A stretch of 40,171 nucleotides of DNA, taken from contig CAIKHN010000001.1 of the NCBI GenBank assembly GCA_903827265.1, positions 1-40,171 of the forward strand. Reading direction: 5' to 3'. Made by a program: the position numbers and the translations under genes. The DNA comes from Candidatus Uhrbacteria bacterium. Its GTDB lineage: Bacteria > Patescibacteriota > Patescibacteriia > UBA9934. Within the stretch, counting starts at the first letter, position 1; each line of letters opens with the position of its first letter. Below are positions 1 to 8,623 of this stretch, piece by piece. The notes under the pieces are model-generated. The model was not told where the DNA came from, did not search any database, and saw only the letters and a program-made list of their open reading frames with translations.

Positions 1-701
1 AAACCCTCCAAAAACTCTCCCTTCTCTATCCCGATACCGGTGCGCTTCATGTTGGCACGCCGTATCACATGATTGTGATGGTGGCGCTGTCAGCGCGAAC
101 GAGGGACGAACAAATTTTGAAACTTGCGCCGGGATTTTTTAAAATATTTCCCACCGTGGGTCATCTTGCGGTCGCTGATCTGCAATCGATCTCGAATGCG
201 ATTGATACGATTGGGCTGTTCAGGCAAAAGGCGAGAAATCTGAAATTGATGGCGCAGATGATTGTCGATGAATTCAATGGGGAAGTCCCACAGAGCATGG
301 AAGACTTAGTACGTTTGCCGGGCGTTGGACGAAAAACGGCGAGCGTCATTCTTGTTGCAGCATTCAATACGCCGGCAATTGCCGTCGACACGCACGTTCA
401 TCGTGTAGTGAATCGGCTGGGTTGGGTAAAGACGAAAACGGTTGAGGCTACTGAACGGGCGCTCCTTCGGATTATTCCAGCATCGATGCAGCCAATCGTG
501 AATCGAGTTTTTGTTCCATTTGGCCGAACGATTTGTATCGCAAAGCCTCGGTGCTGGGCATGCCCGTTGGTGAACGAGTGTGCGTTCGCAAACAAAAATC
601 TTATCCCTCCGAGCAATCGAGAAAAGGTGTTGAGTACGATACAATCCATGTGTGACGGCATTCGTCTGATGAAAGAACGCCTTTATGATGCACTTCGATG
701 A
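1..701 (+). CDS. nth: Endonuclease III (DNA glycosylase/AP lyase), 5' end missing
   Basis: Base-excision repair enzyme that removes oxidised pyrimidines and cuts at the abasic site. The frame is open from base 3, and codons before the first ATG (69) already match the family (LYPDTG, then VALSART), so the gene starts upstream of the window and only about 20 residues are missing. The helix-hairpin-helix with the catalytic lysine is LPGVGRKTAS, and the catalytic aspartate lies in AVDTHVHR. The C-terminal iron-sulfur loop is C-x5-C-x2-C-x5-C (CIAKPRC, WAC, PLVNEC), one residue shorter in its first gap than the E. coli C-x6-C spacing; the four cysteines are all present. The 3' end overlaps the PAP2 gene by 17 bases, suggesting cotranscription. 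Confidence 0.93.
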   Translation, partial: TLQKLSLLYPDTGALHVGTPYHMIVMVALSARTRDEQILKLAPGFFKIFPTVGHLAVADLQSISNAIDTIGLFRQKARNLKLMAQMIVDEFNGEVPQSMEDLVRLPGVGRKTASVILVAAFNTPAIAVDTHVHRVVNRLGWVKTKTVEATERALLRIIPASMQPIVNRVFVPFGRTICIAKPRCWACPLVNECAFANKNLIPPSNREKVLSTIQSMCDGIRLMKERLYDALR

Positions 702-1182
702 ACATCTTACAACGCGTCTTCGTGACGCTGGAAAACCAATGCTCCGTTGGTGGCGATTGATGGCGACGTACGGGATTGTGGTGTTGTTTGTGTTTGGTGT
801 TGCGCTGATCTGTTCCGGTCGTGTGCCGTGGTATTCGCTGATGCTTCCGGTTGCATTAACGCATGCGGTCACTCTCGGACTGCAATACGTTATTCGTCGT
901 CCGCGTCCGGCAATTGCGCATTCGGCTATTGCGATGTGGTTTCGGACGCCGTCATTTCCATCGGCACATTCCGCGGGAAGCATGGCATTTGCAGTCGCGA
1001 CGTCTGCAATAGTGCTCGATGGATCGACATTTGGCATCTGGGCGAGTGTTAGCGTGTTTGCATTTGCGCTCCTTATTGGCATCTCGCGAATCATGGTTGG
1101 CGTGCATTACGTTACCGATGTTTTGGTTGGATGTATTTTTGGCATAGTGGTTTCGTGGATTTTTCTCTCGGTCGTTTCATAG
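685..1182 (+). CDS. PAP2-family membrane phosphatase
   Basis: Integral membrane acid phosphatase of the PAP2 superfamily (165 aa). The three signature motifs are present: IRRPRP, PSAHSAGS (the PSGH motif) and SRIMVGVHYVTD (SR-x5-H-x3-D), which form the vanadate-haloperoxidase-like active site. Hydrophobic segments separate them. The likely substrate is a lipid phosphate such as undecaprenyl pyrophosphate or phosphatidate; an UppP of the unrelated BacA family is also encoded at 32773, so this protein could be a second undecaprenyl pyrophosphatase, but that is inference. ATG 685 and ATG 688 are both possible; either overlaps the end of nth. Confidence 0.85.
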   Translation: MMHFDEHLTTRLRDAGKPMLRWWRLMATYGIVVLFVFGVALICSGRVPWYSLMLPVALTHAVTLGLQYVIRRPRPAIAHSAIAMWFRTPSFPSAHSAGSMAFAVATSAIVLDGSTFGIWASVSVFAFALLIGISRIMVGVHYVTDVLVGCIFGIVVSWIFLSVVS

Positions 1183-1234
1183 TCACGCTGTCTATCGCAG
1201 CAATGAGGGCTTTGGGTTTGTGCAGATATCGCTT

Positions 1235-1243
1235 TGTGGATAA
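1235..1243 (-). promoter_or_regulatory. DnaA-box-like 9-mer
   Basis: TGTGGATAA is the exact reverse complement of the classical DnaA box TTATCCACA. It sits in the loop and right arm of a 7-bp hairpin (ATCGCTT 1228-1234 / AAGCGAT 1242-1248) upstream of the surface-protein gene. A single 9-mer can occur by chance; other close matches are at 8271, 36020 and 40061, all intergenic. Confidence 0.35.
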
Positions 1244-1272
1244 GCGATCCGCGTATCGCGAACGTTTTGGAG

Positions 1273-1278
1273 TATGAT
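1273..1278 (+). promoter_or_regulatory. Possible -10 element (TATGAT) for surface protein 1
   Basis: TATGAT matches TATAAT at five of six positions and lies 42 nt before ATG 1321. No good -35 is visible at 16-18 bp. If used, it would leave an untranslated leader of about 35 nt without a Shine-Dalgarno sequence. Confidence 0.3.
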
Positions 1279-1320
1279 TCTTGTGAATTACGGCTTCTTA
1301 TTTATTCACGTACCATTCCT

Positions 1321-3642
1321 ATGACTGACGTTCGAACATCATCGGCCTCGGTAATGCCATTGCGAGCAAAACTCCGCAAGGCATTATCCGCGAGCCTTTT
1401 CATGGCAATTGCTGCGACGGTCATGACTGGAGCATTCCAGCCAAAGTACGCACACGCAGCTGCCGGACAGGGAACCGCAACAATGCGCACAGCAATCAGT
1501 AACGGATCAGATAACGCATCGACCGCTTCATATAGCGTCCCAAGTGGTACGGCAACGTTCATTGTTGGTTCGAAGACGTATGCGCGTATCGATTTAACCG
1601 TTGGCGCGGGTGGTATCGCCGCAGCACAGAACAACGTCACCATGCAGGTGAATACGAACCTTTTCCCAACCAACGGCTGGTCAACATCAAAGGCTGCGCT
1701 TATCACCGACGTCGATGTCGTTGGTGAATGGTTCGTTTCCTATACTGATACTGATTCAGTTACAACCAACAACGGTGCAATCAGCTTTGCAGCAAGTGCT
1801 GCAGTTAACACCGGACTGATCACCATTCAGGCAAACCAGCAGATGGACGCAACAGATATTCTGAAAGTCTTCATCGTGGTGAACGACAACAACTACGAGC
1901 GCACTGCAGCAAACTTCGTCATTTCTGTTGATGACACCGGCGGAAACAGCTTGGTTGCAATCGGTGCACCAATCAACGTCTCGACAGCATCTGAGCCAGA
2001 GCTCACGTCGTCAATTACGCTTGGTGCAAACTCAGTGGTCGGCGTCGCGGGAACAACAACGCTTCTCTTGACTCCTCCAGCACCTCTTGCAGCAAACGAC
2101 ACGGTTGTATGGACCATGCCTGCAAACTTCTCGGTGCCACAGGGAGCAATCACTGTTGCGTCGCAGACACTTGGTGGAGGTGGAACATTTACCTGTACTG
2201 GTGTTGCACTCACTCGTGTCATTACCTGTACAACCAGCGGAGTTATCACTGCTGACGTTGCGGGAAACATCGTGTTGAACGGCATTCTCTCTATTTACGT
2301 CGCTGGTGCAACGAACGTTGCAGACTTAACCCTGAACAGCGTTACCGCTGGAAGTGGTGCCGACAAGGCGCTTGATGCTACGACCGCAGTCACTGCAACC
2401 ACCACTGGTGCTGTGAGTTCGACGAACGTTGCTCCAGGCGGAACAACGGTTGGAACAATGAACACAGCAACCGTAAGTTTCACCATTATCACCTCAATCG
2501 CAGCAAACGGAAAAGTGAAGGTCACATTCCCATCCGGATTCGTATTGACCGGCATTGGAAGCACTGACGCGAACTGTTCAACCATGGACGGTTCATTCGC
2601 TGCTGGCGTTTCAGGTCAGACTGTCACTATCACTCGAAGCACTGGAACGATCGAAACCGCCGGAGCACAGACTTGTACAATTGCTCACGTCGTAAACCCA
2701 GTTACTGCCGGAACCACTGGAACGTACACCATTATTACAACCGATGGCTCGAACAACGTTCAGGAAACTGATGCTGCAGTCACTGGAGACACGATGTTTG
2801 CAGCAAGCGGTTCGTCGAACAGCACTGCAACCTCAACCCCGGTAACATACGGAATGTCAGTGACAGCTCCTGAGGCAACAACGTCATACAATGCAGGTGA
2901 TGACATCACCATTACCTGGTCGACCGCTTCTGGTACCGGTGCAATTTCTGCCGTAAACCTCGACTACTCAACAGACGGCGGCGTGACGTACTCGTCAATT
3001 GTTACCGGAACAACAAACGATGGTTCATACACCTGGACTGCACCAGACATTGCAGCACAGAGCGTCACGGTTCGCGCACAAGGAACAGACTTGGTGACGG
3101 TGTTGGCAACAGATACTTCTGATGCTTTCAGCATCGGCACCGACGGAACAGACACCACCACTCCGCCAACTGATGTCGACACTGGATCTGGTTCAAGCGA
3201 ACTTCTTCCAACAGGAACGTACATGAAGGGTGCATCATGGACCACGGTGTACTACATCGATGGCACAACCCGCCGCCCATTCTTGGACAGCCAGACATTC
3301 TTCACCTACGCAGACAACTTCGATTCCATTATCGATGTTGCAGACGACTACTTGGCGAACTACACCATTGGAGCTCCAATGATGCCAAAGGCAGGTGTCG
3401 TTCTCGTCAAGATTCAATCAGTGAACAGCGTGTACGCATTGGAGGCTGACAACACCCTTCGATGGATTTCATCAGAATCAATCGCAAAGAGCTTATACGG
3501 TGCACATTGGGCAGACTACGTGATCGATGTCCCAGTCACCGCATGGGGACACTTCAATCATGGTGATGACGTTACTTCGGTGAACGACATCACTGTCGAC
3601 ACAAGCTCAATGCAGACACGAAACGCACTCAACTCAAAGTAA
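1321..3642 (+). CDS. Secreted surface (S-layer-like) protein 1
   Basis: Large exported protein of 773 aa. ATG 1321 is chosen over the upstream in-frame codon at 1234 because it begins a clean signal peptide: basic LRAKLRK, hydrophobic ALSASLFMAIAATVM, then a cleavage site around YAHA-AAG. The mature part is rich in Thr, Ala, Val and Asn. About residues 385-490 contain a beta-rich module that recurs in the next gene (FPSGF, CSTMDG, TGTYTI). About 515-605 is an Ig-like module (ITITWS, DGSYTWTAP). About 632-745 is a C-terminal domain shared with the next gene (TTRRPF, QTFFTY, LRWISSE, LYGAHW). By eye the codon choice is strongly biased (AAC for Asn, TTC for Phe), unlike the paralogue, which suggests very high expression, as expected for a surface-layer protein. 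Attachment and true S-layer function are inferred. Confidence 0.75.
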   Translation: MTDVRTSSASVMPLRAKLRKALSASLFMAIAATVMTGAFQPKYAHAAAGQGTATMRTAISNGSDNASTASYSVPSGTATFIVGSKTYARIDLTVGAGGIAAAQNNVTMQVNTNLFPTNGWSTSKAALITDVDVVGEWFVSYTDTDSVTTNNGAISFAASAAVNTGLITIQANQQMDATDILKVFIVVNDNNYERTAANFVISVDDTGGNSLVAIGAPINVSTASEPELTSSITLGANSVVGVAGTTTLLLTPPAPLAANDTVVWTMPANFSVPQGAITVASQTLGGGGTFTCTGVALTRVITCTTSGVITADVAGNIVLNGILSIYVAGATNVADLTLNSVTAGSGADKALDATTAVTATTTGAVSSTNVAPGGTTVGTMNTATVSFTIITSIAANGKVKVTFPSGFVLTGIGSTDANCSTMDGSFAAGVSGQTVTITRSTGTIETAGAQTCTIAHVVNPVTAGTTGTYTIITTDGSNNVQETDAAVTGDTMFAASGSSNSTATSTPVTYGMSVTAPEATTSYNAGDDITITWSTASGTGAISAVNLDYSTDGGVTYSSIVTGTTNDGSYTWTAPDIAAQSVTVRAQGTDLVTVLATDTSDAFSIGTDGTDTTTPPTDVDTGSGSSELLPTGTYMKGASWTTVYYIDGTTRRPFLDSQTFFTYADNFDSIIDVADDYLANYTIGAPMMPKAGVVLVKIQSVNSVYALEADNTLRWISSESIAKSLYGAHWADYVIDVPVTAWGHFNHGDDVTSVNDITVDTSSMQTRNALNSK

Positions 3643-3654
3643 ATCTTTAGCAAC

Positions 3655-3685
3655 ACACGCCTCTCACGGGGCGTGTTTTGTTTTG
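3655..3685 (+). terminator. Rho-independent terminator after surface protein 1
   Basis: A 7-bp stem ACACGCC (3655-3661) / GGCGTGT (3670-3676) with an 8-nt loop runs directly into TTTTGTTTTG. It follows the stop codon by 13 nt and separates the two surface-protein genes into different transcription units. Confidence 0.75.
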
Positions 3686-3697
3686 TGTGAACGTATC

Positions 3698-3708
3698 TGT
3701 GATAAAAT
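3698..3708 (+). promoter_or_regulatory. Promoter -10 region placing the start site next to ATG 3720
   Basis: TGTGATAAAAT contains TAAAAT (3703-3708, five of six to TATAAT). The hexamer ends 11 nt before ATG 3720, so transcription starting about 7 nt downstream would leave only a few bases before the start codon. No Shine-Dalgarno sequence is present. Confidence 0.5.
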
Positions 3709-3719
3709 GTACGCATATC

Positions 3720-5447
3720 ATGAATGTGAAGACTTTTTCTTCATCGTTGCTCCTCGGTGCGGCATTAACTGGCGTACTGTGTATTCTTGTTGGTTGGTTT
3801 TCGTTTGGCTTTTCTGTTGATGCTGCGGCGCTTTCGGCAACAAACGTCCAACCAGCTACGTTAACGGCTGGCGCTTTTGGTGTTTTAACGGTGACGTTTA
3901 CGACGGTGTCGCCAATTCCTGCAGATGGAATTATTCAGGTGGTTATGCCGAGCGGGTATGACATTAATGATATTTCCGAGGCCTCGTGTGTGGGGATTGG
4001 CGGAAGCATCACAGAAGGATCCGAAGGCAATGTTCTTTCATGGCGTCGTGGAGGAGACGGGGACATTATTGCGCCTGGTCCGCAAACATGCACGATGCAC
4101 GGCGTGAGAAACCCGATTGTCGCCGGTGCGACAGGAACATACACGGTTCGAACCATGACGTATCTCGAAGTTGCTATTGATACCGATGCCGCTGTTTCGT
4201 CGGATACTATTGTTGCTGCGGTACTTTCTGGTGCAGATGTTGCGTTAGGTTCTCCACGGCCTGGAGCTCTTACAACTGTGAATGTTGCCTTTACTGCAAA
4301 TATCGCACTGGAGTTTGATGGAAAGATTTATATTATATTTCCAGAAGGGTTTTCGCTTGATGAAGTATCAGATGTGACATGTACGAATATGGATGGTGGA
4401 TTTGATTTTGTTGTTTTTGGAATGCCGAAGTCTGTAGTAATTACCCGTACGGGAGGAGGGTCCGATTTTGGAACCTCCACCGTGTGCTCTATTGTGGGCG
4501 TTCGTAATCCGGAAACGCTCGGAGCAACGGGAACGTATACCATTACGCTTACCGACAGTGCAGACGGTGTACATGAAACGAACACTGCTGTCGCCGGCGA
4601 TTTTACACACCGATCATCTTCAGCTCAGACCGTTGTAACGCTTCAGCCGTCACTTTCTGTTCTTTCGCCACAGGAAAACGCGGTTTTTGATGGAGCACAA
4701 ACGATTCCTATTGCGTGGGAGACAGCTGGCGGGACGTTCCCGCCAAATTTCGTAGACATTTCCTACAGCATCGATGGCGGCGCAACATGGGTGCCTATTG
4801 CGCTCCATGAACAAAATCGCGGGCTGTATGAATGGACGCCAGTCGCATTGCATGGAACGACGGTCAATGTTCAGGTGGAATCGACTGATCTTCTCTCACC
4901 AATTGCGAGCGATACTTCGGGTTTCTTTACTGTGAAGAGCTCGGGTGCGTCCGATTCTGATTCTCCCAGAGGTGTTCCTGTTGTTACAGTGCCGGCTGCT
5001 CATGTTCTTCCCGCGAATACGTATATAAAATTCCCGTCAGTAAATACGGTGTACGTGATCGATGACGCTGGTGCCCGTCGACCATTCGTCGATGAACAGA
5101 CATTCTTTACGTATGTATCGTCATTCGATTCGGTGGTGGTCATTCCGAACAAGGATGCATCGCTGTATCCGTTGGGCTTGCCGATGACGCCGAACACGGG
5201 AACAGTGTTGATTAAAATTGCACCATCAACCTCGGTGTACGTGCTTGAGGCAAATAATGTCCTTCGATGGATTCCAACCGAGGATCTCGCGGTGATGTTG
5301 TATGGCGCGAATTGGATGCAGTACGTTATTGATATTCCTCCAACGCTTTGGGGGCAATTCACCATTGGCACCAACGTGAGTACAGCAAATGCTTCTGTGG
5401 TTGACCATACGCTTTTGCGCACACGATCCTCGTTGAACGGGGAGTAG
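3720..5447 (+). CDS. Secreted surface (S-layer-like) protein 2, paralogue of protein 1
   Basis: Exported protein of 575 aa built like its upstream neighbour. ATG 3720 gives a signal peptide with a long hydrophobic core (LLLGAALTGVLCILVGW) ending near SVDAAALSA; the in-frame codon at 3678 lies inside the terminator and promoter region and is rejected. Two copies of a beta-rich module follow (each with a FP/MP-x-G-[FY] core, a Cys pair and TGTYT), then an Ig-like module about 305-400 (IPIAWET, LYEWTPV) and the C-terminal domain about 435-548 (ARRPFVDEQTFFTY, LRWIPTEDL, LYGANW). The C-terminal domain resembles one I associate with Patescibacteria surface proteins. Codon use lacks the strong AAC/TTC bias of protein 1, so it is probably less expressed. 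Confidence 0.72.
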   Translation: MNVKTFSSSLLLGAALTGVLCILVGWFSFGFSVDAAALSATNVQPATLTAGAFGVLTVTFTTVSPIPADGIIQVVMPSGYDINDISEASCVGIGGSITEGSEGNVLSWRRGGDGDIIAPGPQTCTMHGVRNPIVAGATGTYTVRTMTYLEVAIDTDAAVSSDTIVAAVLSGADVALGSPRPGALTTVNVAFTANIALEFDGKIYIIFPEGFSLDEVSDVTCTNMDGGFDFVVFGMPKSVVITRTGGGSDFGTSTVCSIVGVRNPETLGATGTYTITLTDSADGVHETNTAVAGDFTHRSSSAQTVVTLQPSLSVLSPQENAVFDGAQTIPIAWETAGGTFPPNFVDISYSIDGGATWVPIALHEQNRGLYEWTPVALHGTTVNVQVESTDLLSPIASDTSGFFTVKSSGASDSDSPRGVPVVTVPAAHVLPANTYIKFPSVNTVYVIDDAGARRPFVDEQTFFTYVSSFDSVVVIPNKDASLYPLGLPMTPNTGTVLIKIAPSTSVYVLEANNVLRWIPTEDLAVMLYGANWMQYVIDIPPTLWGQFTIGTNVSTANASVVDHTLLRTRSSLNGE

Positions 5448-5462
5448 CGTTCATGCTACCCT
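5433..5462 (+). promoter_or_regulatory. Promoter for nucleotidyltransferase gene
   Basis: TTGAAC (5433-5438), 18-bp spacer, then an extended -10 TGC-TACCCT (hexamer 5457-5462). The hexamer ends exactly 9 nt before ATG 5472, consistent with a leaderless message. The -10 match is weak (TA---T) apart from the TG extension. Confidence 0.45.
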
Positions 5463-5471
5463 GGAACTTCT

Positions 5472-6224
5472 ATGATCCAGGCTATTCTTCTTGCGGGAGG
5501 GAAGGGCACTCGGCTTGCGCCATTAACGGATAATCTTCCAAAACCATTAGTGCAGATTCATGGCAAACCAATGATGCAGTACGTTCTTGAGCATCTGCGA
5601 CATGCTGGCATTACAAACATCGCAATTTCTGTTGCGCATCTTGGTCACATGATTTCCGATCAATTCGGTGATGGATCGTCGCTTGGCATGAATCTTTCGT
5701 ATCTCGTCGAGCCAGAACCAATGGGAACCGGCGGTTGGACGAAGCTGGTGAACTGGAACGATCTGAACGAAAACTTTATTGTCGCAAACGCAGATAATTT
5801 GTTTTGGATTGATGTTGCGAAGTTCATCGAACGTCACCGATCCCACGGCGACATCGCCACCATCGCCGGAATCGAATTGCCGAGCGCAGATATTGCGAAG
5901 TACGAAATTCTCCGTCCTGATCTCGATCACACAAATCTCGATGCGTACGTTGATCGTTCGCAGGCCGAGCTCGAACTCGCTGGAAAAGAAACCGGGTTCA
6001 TTAGTTCCGGTTGGTACATTATGAACAAGGCCGTGCGTGATATGGTGGACGACGTGATGCCGATTTCCAATGAGGTTCATGTTTGGCCACACATTGCAGC
6101 ATCTGGCAAACGCGTCGGTTTCTATCACGCCACTGAGCCCTGGTTCGATTCCGGAACGCACGAACGGTTAGCGAGGGTTGCGGCGCATGTGGCCTCTTTA
6201 ACTCCGTCATTGCGAGGAGGGTAA
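5472..6224 (+). CDS. Sugar-phosphate nucleotidyltransferase
   Basis: Transfers a nucleotidyl group from an NTP to a sugar 1-phosphate to make an NDP-sugar for surface glycans (250 aa). The N-terminal nucleotide-binding signature is LLAGGKGTRLAPLTDNLPKP, followed by the catalytic-site region NADNLFW, where the usual NGD-type metal site would lie, and EPEPMGTGG. The family covers glucose-1-phosphate thymidylyl- or uridylyl- and mannose-1-phosphate guanylyltransferases; the exact substrate cannot be told. A UDP/GDP-sugar dehydrogenase at 19583 could use such a product. The last five codons (SLRGG) and the stop come from the 73-bp repeat at 6206, so the original C-terminus was probably altered by the repeat. 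Confidence 0.82.
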   Translation: MIQAILLAGGKGTRLAPLTDNLPKPLVQIHGKPMMQYVLEHLRHAGITNIAISVAHLGHMISDQFGDGSSLGMNLSYLVEPEPMGTGGWTKLVNWNDLNENFIVANADNLFWIDVAKFIERHRSHGDIATIAGIELPSADIAKYEILRPDLDHTNLDAYVDRSQAELELAGKETGFISSGWYIMNKAVRDMVDDVMPISNEVHVWPHIAASGKRVGFYHATEPWFDSGTHERLARVAAHVASLTPSLRGG

Positions 6225-6278
6225 TCCCGACGCGGCAATCCAGGTTCACCTAGATTGCTTCGCTATGCTCGCAATGAC
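6206..6278 (+). repeat. 73-bp palindromic repeat, copy 1
   Basis: Begins GTCATTGCGAG and ends with its exact inverse CTCGCAATGAC, with inner complementary GCAATC / GATTGC and a central AGGTTCACCT, so the whole unit can fold as one hairpin. Copy 2 at 13212-13284 has the same length and differs at only three bases. The unit has no coding capacity and resembles non-autonomous MITE or REP elements. It starts inside the 3' end of the nucleotidyltransferase and supplies its stop codon, and ends 14 nt before mltG. Confidence 0.8.
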
Positions 6279-6292
6279 TGAATTTTCTTTTT

Positions 6293-7339
6293 ATGCCCAC
6301 ATATTCCTGGGAAAAATCGCCAAAACGGATGGGGTTAGGTCTTTACCTTTTACTTTTCGCCGTCGTTCTCGTCGCTTTCGTTGCTGGCCGATTCGCATAT
6401 TTTGCATGGTTTGCACATTCAACGGGTGATAATCGTCTGGAGACATCACTCACCATCGATTCCGGCGAAACCGTCAGCCAGCTCGCGAATGAGCTCAAGA
6501 CAGATTCGCTTATCGACTCCTCATTCGCTTTTCGCGTCTATGTTCGACTGTTCGATTCTGCAACGTTGTATCCCGGCGACTACACAATTTCTGGCGGATC
6601 CAGCTATCGTGACATTATGGCGGCGCTTCACCAGGTCGAATCGAACGTTGTTCGCGTAACGATTCCCGAAGGATTTTCACTCACCGATATCGGCGCCCGC
6701 ATTCAGAAGTCTTTGCCAACCATCACCACCGACGCATGGAACAGCGCGGTTGGCGCAAACGGAACTGCATCGGCAAATGCGTTTGTTATTTTATCGCTGA
6801 AACCAGCAGGCGTCGATCTTGAAGGCTACCTTTTTCCTGACACATACGAATTTTCGAAAAGTGCGACCGCCGATGACATTGCGAACATTATGATCGACGA
6901 AATGGCAAAACACGTTAGCGACCTTGGAACGCCAAATGGCGATGCCGAAGGATTCTCCATTCACGACATGCTGACGCTTTCGTCGATTGTCGAAAAAGAG
7001 GTTCGCACCGCAGAAACCATGAAGAACGTTGCGGATATTTTCTTAAAACGTATCGCGATTGGCATGCCGCTGCAGTCTGATGCCACTATTAACTACATTA
7101 TTAAAGGCGACAACCCAAGCCCAACATACGAGGATTTGGAGGTTGATTCGCCATACAACACGTACAAAAATCCAGGATTGCCGCCAGGCCCAATTTCTTC
7201 CCCAGGCTTAAACGCCCTCACCGCCGTATTCCACCCAACGCACAACGACTATTACTACTTCCTTACCACGGATGCCGGCGACATCTATTATGCGAAAACG
7301 TACGATCAGCACTTGGCAAACAAGGCAAAGTATCTATGA
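6293..7339 (+). CDS. mltG: Endolytic murein transglycosylase MltG (YceG family)
   Basis: Membrane-anchored enzyme that cleaves nascent peptidoglycan strands (348 aa). One transmembrane helix lies at about residues 14-36, then an extracytoplasmic region with a LysM-like start (TIDSGETVSQLANELK), the family motifs LEGYLFPDTYEF and SSIVEKE, whose Glu234 corresponds to the catalytic glutamate of E. coli MltG, then LQSDATINY and NTYKNPGLPPGPISSPG. It starts 14 nt after the palindromic repeat. The repeat contains TTGCTT (6255-6260) which, 17 bp later, meets CTGAAT (6278-6283), ending 9 nt before the ATG; this weak pair may act as promoter. The end overlaps the next gene by 4 bp (ATGA). Confidence 0.93.
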   Translation: MPTYSWEKSPKRMGLGLYLLLFAVVLVAFVAGRFAYFAWFAHSTGDNRLETSLTIDSGETVSQLANELKTDSLIDSSFAFRVYVRLFDSATLYPGDYTISGGSSYRDIMAALHQVESNVVRVTIPEGFSLTDIGARIQKSLPTITTDAWNSAVGANGTASANAFVILSLKPAGVDLEGYLFPDTYEFSKSATADDIANIMIDEMAKHVSDLGTPNGDAEGFSIHDMLTLSSIVEKEVRTAETMKNVADIFLKRIAIGMPLQSDATINYIIKGDNPSPTYEDLEVDSPYNTYKNPGLPPGPISSPGLNALTAVFHPTHNDYYYFLTTDAGDIYYAKTYDQHLANKAKYL

Positions 7340-8250
7340 TCACAACTCTTTTCACCATTATCGGCCTTGCCGCCTTCGAAGTCGTTTCCAGTATCGACAA
7401 CGCTGTTATTAACGCAGAAGTGTTGCACACCATGAGTCCGAAAGGCCGACGTTGGTTCTTGTTGTGGGGCATGCTCTTTGCCGTGTTCGTCGTCCGCGGA
7501 TTACTTCCATGGCTTATTGTGTGGGGCGTAGTTCCAAGCCTCGGGCCTATCGGCGCGCTATTATCGACGATGAGCAGCGATCCTCTTGTGCACCTTGCCG
7601 TGGAATCCGCAGCACCGATTTTGTTTGCTGGTGGCGGTACGTTTTTGCTCTTCCTCTTTTTCCATTGGTTATTCCTCGAAGAAAAACACTTCGGCCTTCC
7701 ACATGAAAAGTTTTTCTCCCGCCAAGGCCTGTGGTTCTACGCCGTTGTTTCTCTTCTCCTCGCCGCGATTGTTTGGTTCTCTATCGACATCAATCCAATG
7801 ATGGCCTTCGGCGCCGTCGTCGGCTCCACCGCGTTCTTTATTACTCACGGGTTTAAGGATAACGCGGAAAAGGCAGAAGAAGAGCTTCTCTCCGGCAACA
7901 CAAAGCGTTCCGACATCAGCAAAATTCTCTACCTCGAAGCCATCGACACAACGTTTTCGATCGACGGCGTCCTCGGCGCCTTCGCCTTTACTCTCTCCGT
8001 CCCTCTTATTCTCATCGGCAACGGCATCGGCGCCCTTGTTGTGCGCCAACTTACCGTAAGCAACATCGAAACGATCAAAAAATACATCTACCTAAAGAAC
8101 GGCGCGATGTACTCGTTGTTGATCTTGGGCATGATGATGCTGCTCGAAGCATTCGGTGTGCATGTGCCACAATGGGGGGCGCCATTGGCGACGGTGCTTA
8201 TCCTGATCGCGGCAGTGGTGAAGTCGAGGATGTATATGAAGAGTGAATAA
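7336..8250 (+). CDS. DUF475/TerC-like integral membrane protein
   Basis: Polytopic membrane protein of 304 aa in the TerC/DUF475 group. Two inverted-repeat-like acidic motifs are the hallmark: FEVVSSIDNAVINA near the N-terminus and LEAIDTTFSIDGVLGA near residue 200, each inside a hydrophobic helix and likely lining a metal-ion path. TerC relatives export manganese or act in metal loading of exported proteins; which applies here is unknown. The ATG overlaps the mltG stop as ATGA, so the two are translationally coupled. Confidence 0.8.
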   Translation: MITTLFTIIGLAAFEVVSSIDNAVINAEVLHTMSPKGRRWFLLWGMLFAVFVVRGLLPWLIVWGVVPSLGPIGALLSTMSSDPLVHLAVESAAPILFAGGGTFLLFLFFHWLFLEEKHFGLPHEKFFSRQGLWFYAVVSLLLAAIVWFSIDINPMMAFGAVVGSTAFFITHGFKDNAEKAEEELLSGNTKRSDISKILYLEAIDTTFSIDGVLGAFAFTLSVPLILIGNGIGALVVRQLTVSNIETIKKYIYLKNGAMYSLLILGMMMLLEAFGVHVPQWGAPLATVLILIAAVVKSRMYMKSE

Positions 8251-8270
8251 TCTTGCCTGCAAAGGCTTTC

Positions 8271-8279
8271 TGTGGATAA
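8271..8279 (-). promoter_or_regulatory. DnaA-box-like 9-mer
   Basis: TGTGGATAA, exact reverse complement of TTATCCACA, 21 nt after the DUF475 stop and upstream of the AT-rich gene set. A TATATAAA sequence follows at 8304-8311 as a possible -10. Confidence 0.35.
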
Positions 8280-8338
8280 GGCTATAGCTTTCTACTCAAG
8301 GGGTATATAAAGTTTTGTTATTGTTGCGCTGGGCAATT

Positions 8339-8623
8339 ATGATGAATCCTCAGTTAAAAATCCTCGCAACAGTGAGCTACTGTGTGGCCGCGGGAACAAT
8401 AACCTATGTTTTTGCGAAAATAACCGATAGAGCCTCTCTCGTAGCTATATTTGTCTTTTTCGGCATCCCAACATTTTTGTCTATTCTTGATAAGCTCAGC
8501 GGAAGCGACTGTTTGGGTAGTTGGTATAAGTGGTGGGCGAAGCAAAATACGTGGTTTCACCTCTTTATAATTAGTAGCTCGGCATTAGTCGCCACTAACT
8601 GGAATACATATGGCAAACGGTAG
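8339..8623 (+). CDS. Small membrane protein of unknown function
   Basis: 94 aa from ATG 8339 (ATG 8342 also possible). The frame is open further upstream through TTG codons at 8315 and 8321, which lie about where transcription from the TATATAAA box at 8304 would begin, so a TTG start cannot be excluded. Two or three hydrophobic segments are visible: ILATVSYCVAAGTITYVFA, LVAIFVFFGIPTFLSIL, and FHLFIISSSALVA near the C-terminus, with a short Trp/Lys-rich loop (WYKWWAKQ) between. No recognisable family. It overlaps the next gene by 14 bp, so the two are probably translated together. Base composition is visibly more AT-rich than the genes before it. Confidence 0.6.
   Translation: MMNPQLKILATVSYCVAAGTITYVFAKITDRASLVAIFVFFGIPTFLSILDKLSGSDCLGSWYKWWAKQNTWFHLFIISSSALVATNWNTYGKR

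Noticed and set aside
306-1094. Minus-strand frame of 262 codons
   Set aside because: It runs across nth and the PAP2 gene, both of which have clear catalytic motifs on the plus strand; the minus-strand product has no recognisable pattern.
1234-1320. N-terminal extension of surface protein 1
   Set aside because: It overlaps the DnaA-box-like hairpin and a -10 element, and would place 29 extra residues before a well-formed signal peptide.
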